Shown: positions 11,376 to 21,519 of the stretch, piece by piece
Layout of the letters: each line of letters starts with the position of its first letter
Position numbering within the stretch: the stretch's first letter is position 1
DNA from: Eurosta solidaginis
Taxonomy: Eukaryota > Arthropoda > Insecta > Diptera > Tephritidae
Direction: 5' to 3'
Length of the DNA: 64,000 nucleotides
NCBI RefSeq assembly: GCF_040869045.1
Contig: NC_090319.1
Coordinates: 378,959,601 to 379,023,600, forward strand
The notes under the pieces: model-generated
Told to the model about the DNA's origin: nothing
What the model saw: the letters and a program-made list of their open reading frames with translations, nothing else
Databases searched by the model: none
Position numbers and translations under genes: made by a program

Positions 11376-11640
11376 GTAAAGTCGTTTGGGTCGGTTTGCA
11401 TGGACGAAAATTATTTTTTTGGGTATGCGTAGTGGAACTTTTCTTTCCTGAGCCCAAATCCTAACGAAAAATCGATGGCGCGATATCGGTTAATAAATCA
11501 ACCCAGTCTAATATGTATGTTCTTTTTAGTTTGAGTAAAACTTAATTAAAATTAAAAATATTCAGTTTTAGTACATTGAAGTTTACTTATGTGTTTACTA
11601 ACATTTGAATAATCGTTTAGCAGCAAATATTTGAATAGTG
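11376..11640. other. Possible dispersed repeat next to the LTR
   Basis: The 11,390-11,505 segment ('TTTGGGTATGCGTAGTGGAA', 'GAAAAATCGATGGCGCGATA') looks like a dispersed-repeat edge rather than unique DNA, but no second copy exists in this window. No gene. Confidence 0.3.
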
Positions 11641-12090
11641 GAGAACTAGCAATTAGCCCAATAATCGAGTTCTAAAAAATCGATTATTAGGGCATTCGAA
11701 AAATTCTAGTTATTAAAGAGCACAAACTCTACTTTTTAACAATGAAAAGATCAAAATATCCCAGGAAACATTCGGAGCCATAAAAAAAAGCAGAATTGTA
11801 TATTTCAACGTTCGATTAATCGTTTAGCAGTGATTACTCAAGTAGTTGAAAAATAGTGGTTATTTGAGTTTTGTTATTCGCTTTCAGGAATAATTTGAGT
11901 TTGAACTTTGTACTAAATGTTTATTCATTTAAGTTCACACATGTTTGTTTCATTATGTGAATAATCGTTATGCAGGTATTACTCAAATAATCGAAAATTA
12001 GTCGACTAATCGAACGCTTATGATTATTCTACTTCAGCTAATCGAATTCAGAACATTAAATATTAGAGCAATATAATAGTTTGAATAATC
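11640..12090. repeat. Degenerate AATAATCG minisatellite block
   Basis: Variants of 'AATAATCG', 'TAATCGTTTAGCAG', 'ATTACTCAAGTAGTTGAAAA' and 'ACTAATCGAA' repeat with drift and no constant period, on both strands. No coding content. Confidence 0.55.
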
Positions 12091-13407
12091 AATTAGTTCA
12101 ATATCACATATGTACATACAGAGCATCCATCACACAACAACTGCATAAGTATAAATATTACATAATAACACTAATTCTCATATTAGTCCAAATGTATTTA
12201 CCACCTATATCATGAACTATTTCAGATACAGTTTCTAAGCAAATTCCAGCAAATAAATTAATACGTTCACAAACAAACTAAATTTTTTAACAAAGTGTAC
12301 AATGACATGCAAAGCATCATCGCCCATTGTATATTTGTGTTTCATAATAATGACAGCAGATGACATGCGGTCAGCCAACCACAAAGTTGAGATAGAACAC
12401 GTAGTAGTGTCAATAAAATGGATTCATGCAAATGCCTAAACGAATTTACAGTCATATTAAATTCTTGTTAGTTTTAGATACTCTTTAACCGCACATATTC
12501 GTACCGCACATATTCATACAAACTAGTATATGTGTGTGTATTTCCCAGAATATTCATTTATTTGGTTGTATGAAAAATTTTTGTGGCTTTGTATGTGTGT
12601 ATATGCGGCTTATTTTTTTCTCTCTAATGCTAATATTATTGTTACAATTTTGCTTTTGCGCCATTGTTCGTTGTCGCTGCTTTTGTTGATTGTTGGCAGA
12701 CTTTGAATTTCATGCCATATTAAATGACCGAATAACGGTATGAGGATGGTGTATGATGGTTAGAGCACACTTCAGCCGCAACCAAATAAACCTAAAACTC
12801 AAACCAAACTCAAACAAAATAATAATGTTGATGATGACAAGAGTAATGATGTGATGTATCTATGGTTATTTTTGTTGGCTTGGTTAGTTTGTTCAGTATA
12901 GATGTATATATGTATGTGTGTATGCGTATTTTTGTGATGCTCTGCTGATGATGTTCTTATTGCTGATGACAGTTGGCAGCTGCCAGCTGCTGACTGACCT
13001 GTAGATTGTTGTTTTTTTACAATGATGAAGAGGTGCTGCGCAATGCCATTCTAATGTCAGACAGTCAAAAGGCTGAAATGTAGTGCACACATTAAGTTTA
13101 TAATACAAAGATATTTTGTAAATATGCTACATAACATACATACATTAACTATAACTTGGTTTGTTGTTATATGTACATATATGGATACGTTTTTTATTTG
13201 TAAGTTTTTTTGTATCTAAGATTCAGAGCATATCTTGTTTATTTGCATGCAATTTATTTTTGGCTATTGCCTGAAAAAGTTGGAAACAAATTAATTAATT
13301 AAGACTTATTCATTTGAATATTCAGGACTGGAATCCACATTTATAAGAACCTATTTTGGTAAAACCGTCTGCAACGTCGACAGAAGATTAGCGAAATATC
13401 TTATACA
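12090..13407. other. Unannotated AT-rich stretch
   Basis: Microsatellite-like 'ATGTATGTGTGTATG' at 12,905-12,925 and similar at 12,527-12,540. The 71-residue minus-strand frame 12,893-13,108 shows no recognisable domain. No gene is supported. Confidence 0.4.
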
Positions 13408-13806
13408 TTATTTCTAATTGCTGTTTTTTCGCCTTTTTCGCTCTTATTTGGAATCCCAATCTATAAATAAAATTTTGGTTGTAAAGATGGAGATTCGTGT
13501 ATTAGCGAGCTTTGGGCATTATTGTTCACAGTGCTCTTGTTTAGCTATATTCTATTAAAATAATTTGTTAAAAATAAACGACTGTGAGCACACAAAGAAA
13601 TTTATTTGTACTATGACACTATCGTGAATATTTGATAAGAACTAACACTGCAATAACAGCAGTTGCTAACATTAGCCAGGTGGCAGCGCAAGCGAATTTA
13701 AATTTTATTGATAGATGATTGATGGATAGAACAGCTGATTTCTGTTGATATTTGATATGAGACTATTGTATTTTGTTGCGCGAGATGCGCACGGGTCCGG
13801 CTAGTT
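13408..13806. repeat. Unclassified ~400-bp dispersed repeat, copy 2
   Basis: Direct-orientation partner of 9,624-10,022, about 3.8 kb away, at similar length and moderate identity by eye. The pair could support unequal exchange deleting the LTR between them. Confidence 0.7.
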
Positions 13807-14224
13807 TATTTATAATTAAATACATACAGCAGCGAAGAGGAAAATTGCAGAGGAAATTTTTATAGAATTTCTTTCGCTGGATTCTTCTTTTTTTTTACTT
13901 TCGATGATTTAAAATTTTTAATGAAAGAGTATTTTTCAAGAGATGTATGTATGCATTCTTTAGAATTTGCAACATTAACACGCATAAACCAAGTCAAGCT
14001 GATATGAAATGAAAACACATATATAAATGTATCCGTAACTATAAATACTCTTCCGAAGTTAAACAACGTGAGTGCAAGGTGGCTTTTTCGAATAAATACA
14101 TACATAGATATACGTCCCACTCAAAGCAAATTTGCTCGTAAAATTCACAGCCTTTTGTGTTATATTTTTAAAAATTTCGCTCACTTATTTTGTCATTACG
14201 TGCCTTAAAATATGTTAAAAATTA

Positions 14225-14624
14225 GTTGTTGTTGTTGCTGTAGCGATAAGGACACTGCCGGAGTGTTATCGATGTTGATGGTCCTTTGCCGGATGTAGAT
14301 CCGGTACGTTCCGGTACCAAGCCGGACCATCTCGGGAACGATTTGTTATGATCACACGCGACCTTTTAGGCCATCCCGTCCTCTCACCCCTAGATCTATG
14401 AGGAGTTCAGAGTCGTCAGAACCTCGGCTGTTAATGAAACAGGATTCGCCACTGATAGGTGAGGTTGACAATTGGGTTTGGAGAAGCTATATATTGCGCT
14501 GGCAACCTGAAAGTGTTGCGCTACAACGCCTTGAATCTATTTGGTATTTTAGTCGCCTCTTACGACTGGCAACCCTACCGCGGATACGTTCTAACCCCCT
14601 AAACCGCTGGGGGCTTAACAATTC
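14225..14624 (-). mobile_element. LINE-derived short retroposon, best copy, with probable TSD
   Basis: Starts with (GTT)n, i.e. an (AAC)n 3' tail on the minus strand, then carries the family's conserved blocks in order: 'GTGTTATCGATGTTGATGGT', 'CGGATGTAGATCCGGTACG', 'CCATCTCGGGAACGATTTG', 'GAAACAGGATTCGCC', 'GACAATTGGGTTTGGAGAAG' and 'TAGTCGCCTCTTACGAC'. 'TAAAAATTA' flanks both sides (14,216-14,224 and 14,625-14,633), a plausible 9-bp TSD. Length 400 bp, no coding frame of its own (the 78-residue plus frame is fortuitous). Likely mobilised by a LINE in trans. Confidence 0.7.
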
Positions 14625-14633
14625 TAAAAATTA

Positions 14634-15655
14634 AAAAAATTAGTCGTTTAAATCTTTAAAAATTAGAAACAGAAAAGTCTTAATAAATTCACAATTTAAC
14701 TAAATAGATTCGAAATGTAAACAGCATTTAATAAACTCTATTATTGGCATCCACAAATAAACTTTTTTCCAACTCAAAAAATGCAGTTGATTAATTTACG
14801 AATTCTTTTCTTAGCCTTTAAATGATTAAATGAATACATAGCTAGCATTACATTGTTCTGGCACTTGGCAGCGTTTCGTTCGGAAGTCAATTGAACAGCA
14901 TTAAATCATAAAAGTGAAATGCTTTGTTAGCTGAAGTTGAATGATTTTATGTCGTGCTTTGTCATTGCATTTTAGAAGTGAATAGTTTCGAAGATTTACT
15001 GTCATTTAATTGCTTCCTCTTCAATGCTCCAATAAACTTATTCAATTTAAAATGATAGATGCGTTCATATTGCTAAAGATAAATACAAATTAATACATAG
15101 TTTAAGTAGTAATTTTGTTGTGCAACTGTTGCTTTGTAGAAACCGTTAACTTTTTCAATTTGATTTTATTACGATTGTCAAAATTTCTATCTGACTTCAG
15201 AAGTTGTTTGATCTCAATTTAAAGTTTGTGGTGGCGAAGTTTGCTTAGTTTTTTTCTTTAGCGATACTTTTCATTCAAATCTGTTTTTAACAATGAAATA
15301 CGTATTTCCGGCTTACTTCTTAAAATTATTAGTTTGTTTGGAAAATTTTACGACGATAGTAATGCAACATAAGGAAAAACTTTCTCTAGGTGGCGAGGGA
15401 ATCGTGATATTTGAAAAATTATCCAAATTTGGAATCTTCCTTATCGACTTTTGAGTAGCTTTCCTTTAGCCGAGATACCTGAAATTTGAAGAAAACTAAG
15501 TACCGTAGTAAATTATAAAAGTCAGGTTAAGAAAGTAATGAAAACAAATATTTTTTTTTTGAACAATAGCCCGCCCAGTGTCTGAAGTTGAACCAAAGCA
15601 GAGGTAACTTCACCAGAAACAAATAACTTCGTGCTATTTGAAAAAAAGTTAGTTG
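14634..15655. other. Unannotated AT-rich stretch
   Basis: No gene, tRNA or repeat family recognised. Confidence 0.35.
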
Positions 15656-15659
15656 GCAT

Positions 15660-16180
15660 CTTTTTCTTATTGCTAACAACCAATACCGATAAGCTATTAT
15701 TTTAGTACCGATTGTGAAATAAGCGGCAAGTTATCGGTTTATATTGCCGAGTCATCGTCTTGTTAGTGGTTTTAACTGGCTTGTTATCGACTCATAGTAA
15801 ATTTGTCATTGTTTTTATATTGAGATTTTATATCGGCACTTGCTTCATAACAAACCAATGTTTCATTCATAATACCGCGACAAATAAATAAATAAATTGG
15901 CTGCACGCCTATAACTTTTCGACAACAAATTGACAAGCTGTCGGCTTGTCCGTCCTGCTGTCACTTTGTTTCAATGTTTCCAAATTATTAAATAAGTTTA
16001 AAATCCGATAACTTTTAGTTAACAAATCGATTACTTTTTATTTTTGTTTTTGTAACGCTCGTTGACCAATCGTTGATTTTCCGATAGTAAACCGAAAATA
16101 TTTTGATAACTTTTTGATAAAATTGCCATGAATAATTGATAGCTTTTCTATAATAAATCAACAAATTTCGATAACAAATT
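15660..16180. repeat. Degenerate TCGATAAC minisatellite block, second
   Basis: Same motif pool as 100-570: 'CCGATAAG', 'GTTATCGGTTTATAT', 'TTCGACAACAAATTG', 'CCGATAACTTTTAG' and 'TTTCGATAACAAATTG'. It is interrupted by a fragment of the 5.1-7.5 kb SINE unit. Confidence 0.6.
15925..15995 (+). mobile_element. Fragment of the tRNA-derived SINE unit (tail region)
   Basis: 'CTGTCGGCTTGTCCGTCCTG' followed by 'CTGTCACTTTGTTTCAATG' and 'CCAAATTATTAAATAA' matches, with divergence, the segment after the B box in the 5.1-7.5 kb units. It ends where the right arm of the array also ends ('AAATTATTAAAT'). Confidence 0.65.
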
Positions 16181-17565
16181 GAAAACTCGCCGTCTGGTTT
16201 CGGTTCCGGCTTTTAATCTTCCCTTTCCTTCATTCAAATTACTTTTTTTTACCATAATTTTCATGCCTCATCATGGCTCTGCAAATGTAACGATAACCAT
16301 AAACATCGTTATTACCATCCACACATTATGGAGCCCTTTTTCTTTTCCTTTACAAGAAAAAAAAAATAAACCCCATTAGTATTTTTGAGTAAATATTGAT
16401 TGTACGGTGAACCCAGTTAATTTTTTAAAAGTCGACGAATAATGTGCACCCAAATACCATTATTCTTTCGTCTTTTAACTTTCTGAGGTTTTAGTTTCGT
16501 GCGAAAAATAACAAACTTTCAATCTTTTTATTTTGTTTAAAAAATTTAAGTTGTTTTACATTTTTTCTTCTAATATTTCCTAAGTTCGTATGTTTGTGTA
16601 CTTGCGAAATCAATTTATGCATTCCTATAATAAAACAAGCATATTTTTGTCTTGAAGTGAAGCAACACAGTGAATCGAGAAAAAAACAAAATATAAATTC
16701 ACGAAGCAGCTTAAAAATTAAGAACAACAACTTGCAGATAGTAGGAAGAAGAATGTTTAAGAGTGTTTTTGTGCAAAAGTAGAACAAAGTACCAATGAGT
16801 ATGAATAAGTAGATATTGTAATTGTAATCGAATCATCATAGCAATAGCTAATTCTGAACAAAACTCATTCACTAAAGTAGCTTCTTTTATGTTCTTATTG
16901 TTACTGTAGTTGCTTACATGACAATTGCAATTGTTGAAATTCGAATAATGTTGTTATCGGTGCGTTAAGTTCACTGAGTTGCTAAATATTTTCTATTTTC
17001 TATTTGAGCTTCCCTTCCTGAGTTGGTTCTTACTTCATATACATACATTCATACAAAACATGTATCAGCTATCTAAGCGCAGCGTTTTATGTGGAAGCTT
17101 ACTTCATAGGCATTTACTGCTTATGTAAAGTTTAAATAATACTTCAATACTCACTCGTACGTAGTCGTCCTTTTGTGCATTGACAAAACAAACAAAAATT
17201 TAATGCAGTTTGTATGCTGGTTCTTGCTTTCTAAAATATGCGCATACAAATATTACTGCATAAATACTTTGGAAAGTCAGTCAGTGAAAATGCTAAAGTC
17301 GTTATGATAAGCCTGTTTTGTTTCCGCTCTTCTTTCACTTCAACTCCATTTTTTGTATAAAATTTATAACTCAATGTATGTATGTAAGTTGAACGCATTC
17401 CTCAATGTCATCGCCTTGGCATGCAACAAAACTTAGTTGTTGATAACTTTTGTCATTGCATTTAGAAAATTGTTGTTGTACAACTTGGCTTTGGGACAGT
17501 GTGTTGATTTAAGAGTACTTAGAAAATGAAAATGAAAAATTACCTATATTGAAAAACTAAATTAA
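16180..17565. other. Unannotated AT-rich stretch
   Basis: No gene supported. The overlapping plus and minus frames at 16,491-16,787 are complementary low-complexity frames. Short 'ATGTATGTATGTAAG' at about 17,374. Confidence 0.4.
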
Positions 17566-17566
17566 A

Positions 17567-19174
17567 ACAAGTAAGGAAGGCTAAGTTCGGGTTAAACCGA
17601 ACATTACATACTCAGCTGTGAGCTTTGGAGACAAAATATGGGAAATTCACGATTTAGGAAAATGAACCTAAGGTAACCCTGGAATGTGTTTGTATGACAT
17701 GTGTATCAAAAGGAATGTATAAGAGAGTATTTTAAAAGGGAGTGGGCCATAGTTCTATAGGTGGACGCCATTTGTGGATATCGCCATAAAGGTGGACCAG
17801 GGGTGACTCTAGAATGAGTTTGTACGATATGGGTATCTAATGAAAGGTATTATAGATGGTTTTAAAAGGGGGTGGCCCTTTGTTGTATATGTGAAGGCGT
17901 TTTCGAGATATCGACCAAAATGTGGAGCAGGGTGACCCAGAACATCATCTGTCGGATACCGCTAATTTATTTATATATGTAAACCATGAACAGTATTCCT
18001 GCCAAGATTCCAAGGGCTTTTGATTTCGCCCAGCAGACCTTTTTCATTTTCTTCTACTTAATGTGGTAGGTGTCACCCATTTTACAAAGTCTAAAGTTAT
18101 ATTTTGAGTCAATAAAACAATCCAGTTACAATGTTTCATCCCTTTTTTCATATTTGATATAGAATTATGGCATTTTTTTAATATTTCGTAATTTTCGATA
18201 TCGGATTTCGGCCATGTTTATACTAAGATGAAGTGAGTTCAGATAAGTACGTGAACTAAGTTTAGTAAAGATATATCGATTTTTCTTCAAGTTATCATAT
18301 TAACGGCCAAGCGGAAGGACAGGCGGTCGATTGTGTACAAAGATTGGGCATGGCTTCAACCGATTTCGCCCATTTTCACAGAAAACAGTTATCGTCATAG
18401 AATATATGACCCTACCAAATTTCACAAGGATTGGTAAATTTTTGTTCGACTTATGGCATTAAAAGTATTCTAGACGAACTAAATGAAAAAGGGCGGAGGC
18501 ACGCCCATTTTGAAATTTTCTTTTATTTTTGTATTTTGTTGGACCATACCATTACTGGAGTTGAATGTTGACATAATTGACTTATATACTGTAAAGATAT
18601 TAAATTTTTTGATAAAATTTGACATACAAATTTTTTTTTTAAAGTGGGTGTGTTCGTTATCCGATTTTGCTAATTTTTCTTTAGTACATAAACAGTAACA
18701 GGAGTAAGGTTTCTACCAAATTTTATCATGGTATCTTCAACGAATGCCAAATTTCAGCTTGCAAAACTTTTAGATTACCTTATTTTAAAAGTGGGCGGTG
18801 CCACGCCTATTGTAAAAATTTTACTAATTTTCTATTCTGCGTCATAAGGTCGACCCACCTACCAAGTTTCATCGCCTTATCCGTCTTTGGTAATTAATTA
18901 TCGCACTTTTTCTGTTTTTCGAAGTTTTCGATATCGAAGAAGTGAGCGTGGTTGCAGTCCGAATTCTTTCATTTTAAACAGCGATCTGAGATTAGTCATC
19001 GTGTTTGCGGACGGACAGACGGACGGACATGGCTTAATGAATTTCTTTTTTCACCCAGATCATTTTAATATATAGAAGCCTACATCTATCTCGATTAATT
19101 TATGCCGTTACGTATTGCCGTTATGCGAACAAAGTTAATATACTCTGTGAGCTCTACTCAGCTAAGTATAAAAA
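17567..19174 (+). mobile_element. Element A: long non-coding element with GGAC microsatellite, ~1.6 kb copy
   Basis: Begins 'ACAAGTAAGGAAGGCTAAGT' plus the hairpin 'TTCGGGTTAAACCGAA' and ends 'GAGCTCTACTCAGCTAAGTA'+'TAAAAA'. The same ends bound 59,470-61,788 on the other strand. Within are two 130-bp tandem units (17,672 and 17,802; the next boundary is at 17,931), then modules containing 'GGGCGGTGCCACGCC', 'GATTTCGCCCATTTT' and 'ACCAAATTTCA', then (GGAC)n at 19,011-19,027. No coding capacity. Its GTCC/GGAC tract recalls Drosophila mini-me/DINE-1 elements, but that link is only analogy. Confidence 0.75.
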
Positions 19175-19790
19175 TGTTGGACATTATTTATAGTTGATTA
19201 AAAATTCATTCAGTTATTTTTGATAGCGAAGTATGTTGTCCAAGGTCTACATAATATAATATTCAAGGTATATGTGGGAAATGCACTAGATATTCGATGA
19301 TAAAAAAAAAAAATTATTTTTTAAATTTAAGAATTTTTATTGGTACTCACCAGACCCTTCTTATTTCCATTTACTTTGATAATCACACTTTTTTCTTTTT
19401 TAATCCTTATAATTATTATTTAATGATTAACTAATTTTTTTTGCCTGACCTAACGTTTAATTAATTGAATAATTAATTAAAAAATAATATTAATAAAGTG
19501 TGAAAATTGCCAACTTTATTTAATTAACAGCAATAAAGTAACTAAAATATTCAAATCATTAAAATTAATCAAATAATAACGATTTATCAGATAATTAATA
19601 ATAATCAAGCAACTATTACATTCAATTAAATTATTTGCTTATTTTCAGTTAATACGAAAGGGAAAACCTTTAAAATTGGTACTAAGGCGATGAAGCTCAA
19701 AGCGTTGTGCATGAACCACCAAATAATAAAATTTTTTGGTTGAAGCGAAGAAAAGAAGAAAATGTTGTTTAACGACCATACTGAAAAACC
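19175..19790. repeat. AT-rich degenerate AATAATTAAT tract
   Basis: Dominated by variants of 'AATTAATTGAATAATTAATT' at 19,440-19,650. No gene. Confidence 0.4.
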
Positions 19791-19859
19791 TTATCAAAAT
19801 CCAGGACTTCTTTTATAAAATAAATCCGTCCGCTTGGCAAATATTGAAAGATTGCTTGG

Positions 19860-20720
19860 ACCCATGCAACTTACTGCTTCTAGATCTGACAGCTGTATCA
19901 CTCCTTATGGCTGAAGTCTAAGCACTTCGCACATTTGCTATCACTGACCAATCATAACTTAAAGCCATGTGATGCTAGAAGGCAGTGTCCAGTCAGAATA
20001 CCCCTCATAAGTATTCAGTTATATCTTTTTAATAATAGCAGTAACTTTGTTAGTCTAAGGGGTTGTTATACCTACACATGATCTTCAACACTTTACAGCT
20101 CCGCGATGGGCCTACGTCCGCTTGGTCGATTACGTGCACCTCTCGCATTCTCTTAATTTCGGTCGTTATAATTGGGATGTTTACGGAGCAAGCTTCAAGG
20201 GATGTGCCCCCTTTTAGCTAGATCATCTGATTTTTCATTCCCATCTATTCCCATATGCCCTCTGGCCCAATATAAATATATGATTCTCCCTATCCCTTCC
20301 TTTTCTATGATTTCTTACACTCTAACACACTTTTAGATGCTGTGCTATGCGAAATTTATTGCCTTTACTGCTGCTTTGCTGTCAATATAAAAGTTGATTT
20401 GGCTGCAGTTAAAGCTATTTTCTTCACGTGTTTCTACTGCTTTGGTTACTTCTACTACTTCCACCTGGAAAAACGCTACAGTGATCTGTTAGCTTGAGGG
20501 ATCTGTTCGTTTCTGGATCAGCATATCGCAGAATCCTCGCACTATTTTAGAGCAATCGGTGTACACGTGTATCGCCTTGCCAACCTCTATTGTGGCTTTA
20601 AGAGCCTTTTGAAGTGAAGATACGGAATCAGGTAATCTGTTCCTCCCATGATTGATGACGCTATATTACTATGGATGCATGTTCTGCGCTCAAGCTGCCC
20701 CGAGGCACTGATCCTCGTTG
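19860..20720 (-). pseudogene. LINE relic: RNase H domain and C terminus of a second open reading frame
   Basis: Read on the minus strand in broken frames: 'YIDSKAAVKAI' (about 20,350-20,395) fits an RNase H motif with its second acidic residue. 'ARGHMGIDGNEKSDDLAKRG' (about 20,205-20,265) is the classic RNase H His-Gly..Gly-Asn-Glu-x-Ala-Asp block with Ala changed to Ser. 'ILTGHCLL' (about 19,990-20,015) and 'CAKC' (about 19,955) are the linker and zinc-knuckle of the LINE C terminus. An RNase H domain after reverse transcriptase marks the I/R1/LOA group of non-LTR retrotransposons. Several in-frame stops and shifts make it dead. The 5' part (endonuclease, RT) is missing. It is not part of the LINE at 21.5-24.5 kb, which runs the other way and belongs to a group lacking RNase H. 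Confidence 0.7.
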
Positions 20721-21500
20721 AACTGCTTTCCTTTAAATAAATATATTTCTTCTCGTTTTCGCTTTGGTTTTCCTACGTCTGTATAACTTTTTAGTATCTT
20801 ACTATATTGGAAAAGTACAGAAATTTAATGAATCAAAAATAACTATTTAGTTGTATTGGTTGTATAATCAAAATAATCAAATAATAATATAGATTTTGTA
20901 TTTTAAAATAATTAAAACTAAATAAAATAATCCTATTCATAACTATAGAAATCACACAAGTAAACATAATTTCTCAATTGATTTTTGTGTGTAATTAATT
21001 CAAGCTTTGGTACGATCTCGGGACTATCTACGAATAGTTTTTATAATATTTTTGAAATCACTTAGTGGCTTTTCGTGTTTACTATGGTACCAATACAAGG
21101 TCTCTCTCGGACTATTTCCAGATCATTTTGAAACTATTTCGGCGTTGATTAAGGACTATTTCCGGAGCTTTTGTGGTTAGGTTTTTTTTCTTTCAGTAAC
21201 TATTTTGGAAAGCTGCAGTGATAGTTCTGATGTTGTTTTCAGTATTATTTATGTTTAGCTTCAGAATTATTTTGAGACTTTTACAGGAAACTTTCTTTAA
21301 TGAACGTTTCCAACATTATTTCGTGATAGCTTCAAGAATTGTTTTGAAACTACATCGGGATTATCTCCGTAATTAGTGCAAGACATTTTGAAAGCTAGTA
21401 TAAGTACTGCCTCGAGTCGCTCGTCCAATCTTCTCCAACAGCTTTTTGTTTAATTTCCAAGCCTTTTAGTCTATTCGAGCTACACCGATAAAATAACGAT
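20720..21500. repeat. AT-rich tract and degenerate CTATTTCGGGA minisatellite
   Basis: 20,800-20,990 is AT-rich 'AATAATCAAATAATAA'. 21,010-21,480 carries drifting repeats such as 'CTCGGGACTATCTACG', 'TTTTGAAACTATTTCGGCG', 'GGACTATTTCCGGAGC' and 'AAACTACATCGGGATTATC', with units of roughly 10-25 bases. It is the strand complement of the 31,960-32,990 vocabulary. Confidence 0.5.
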
Positions 21501-21519
21501 TTAATGATATATTTTCACG

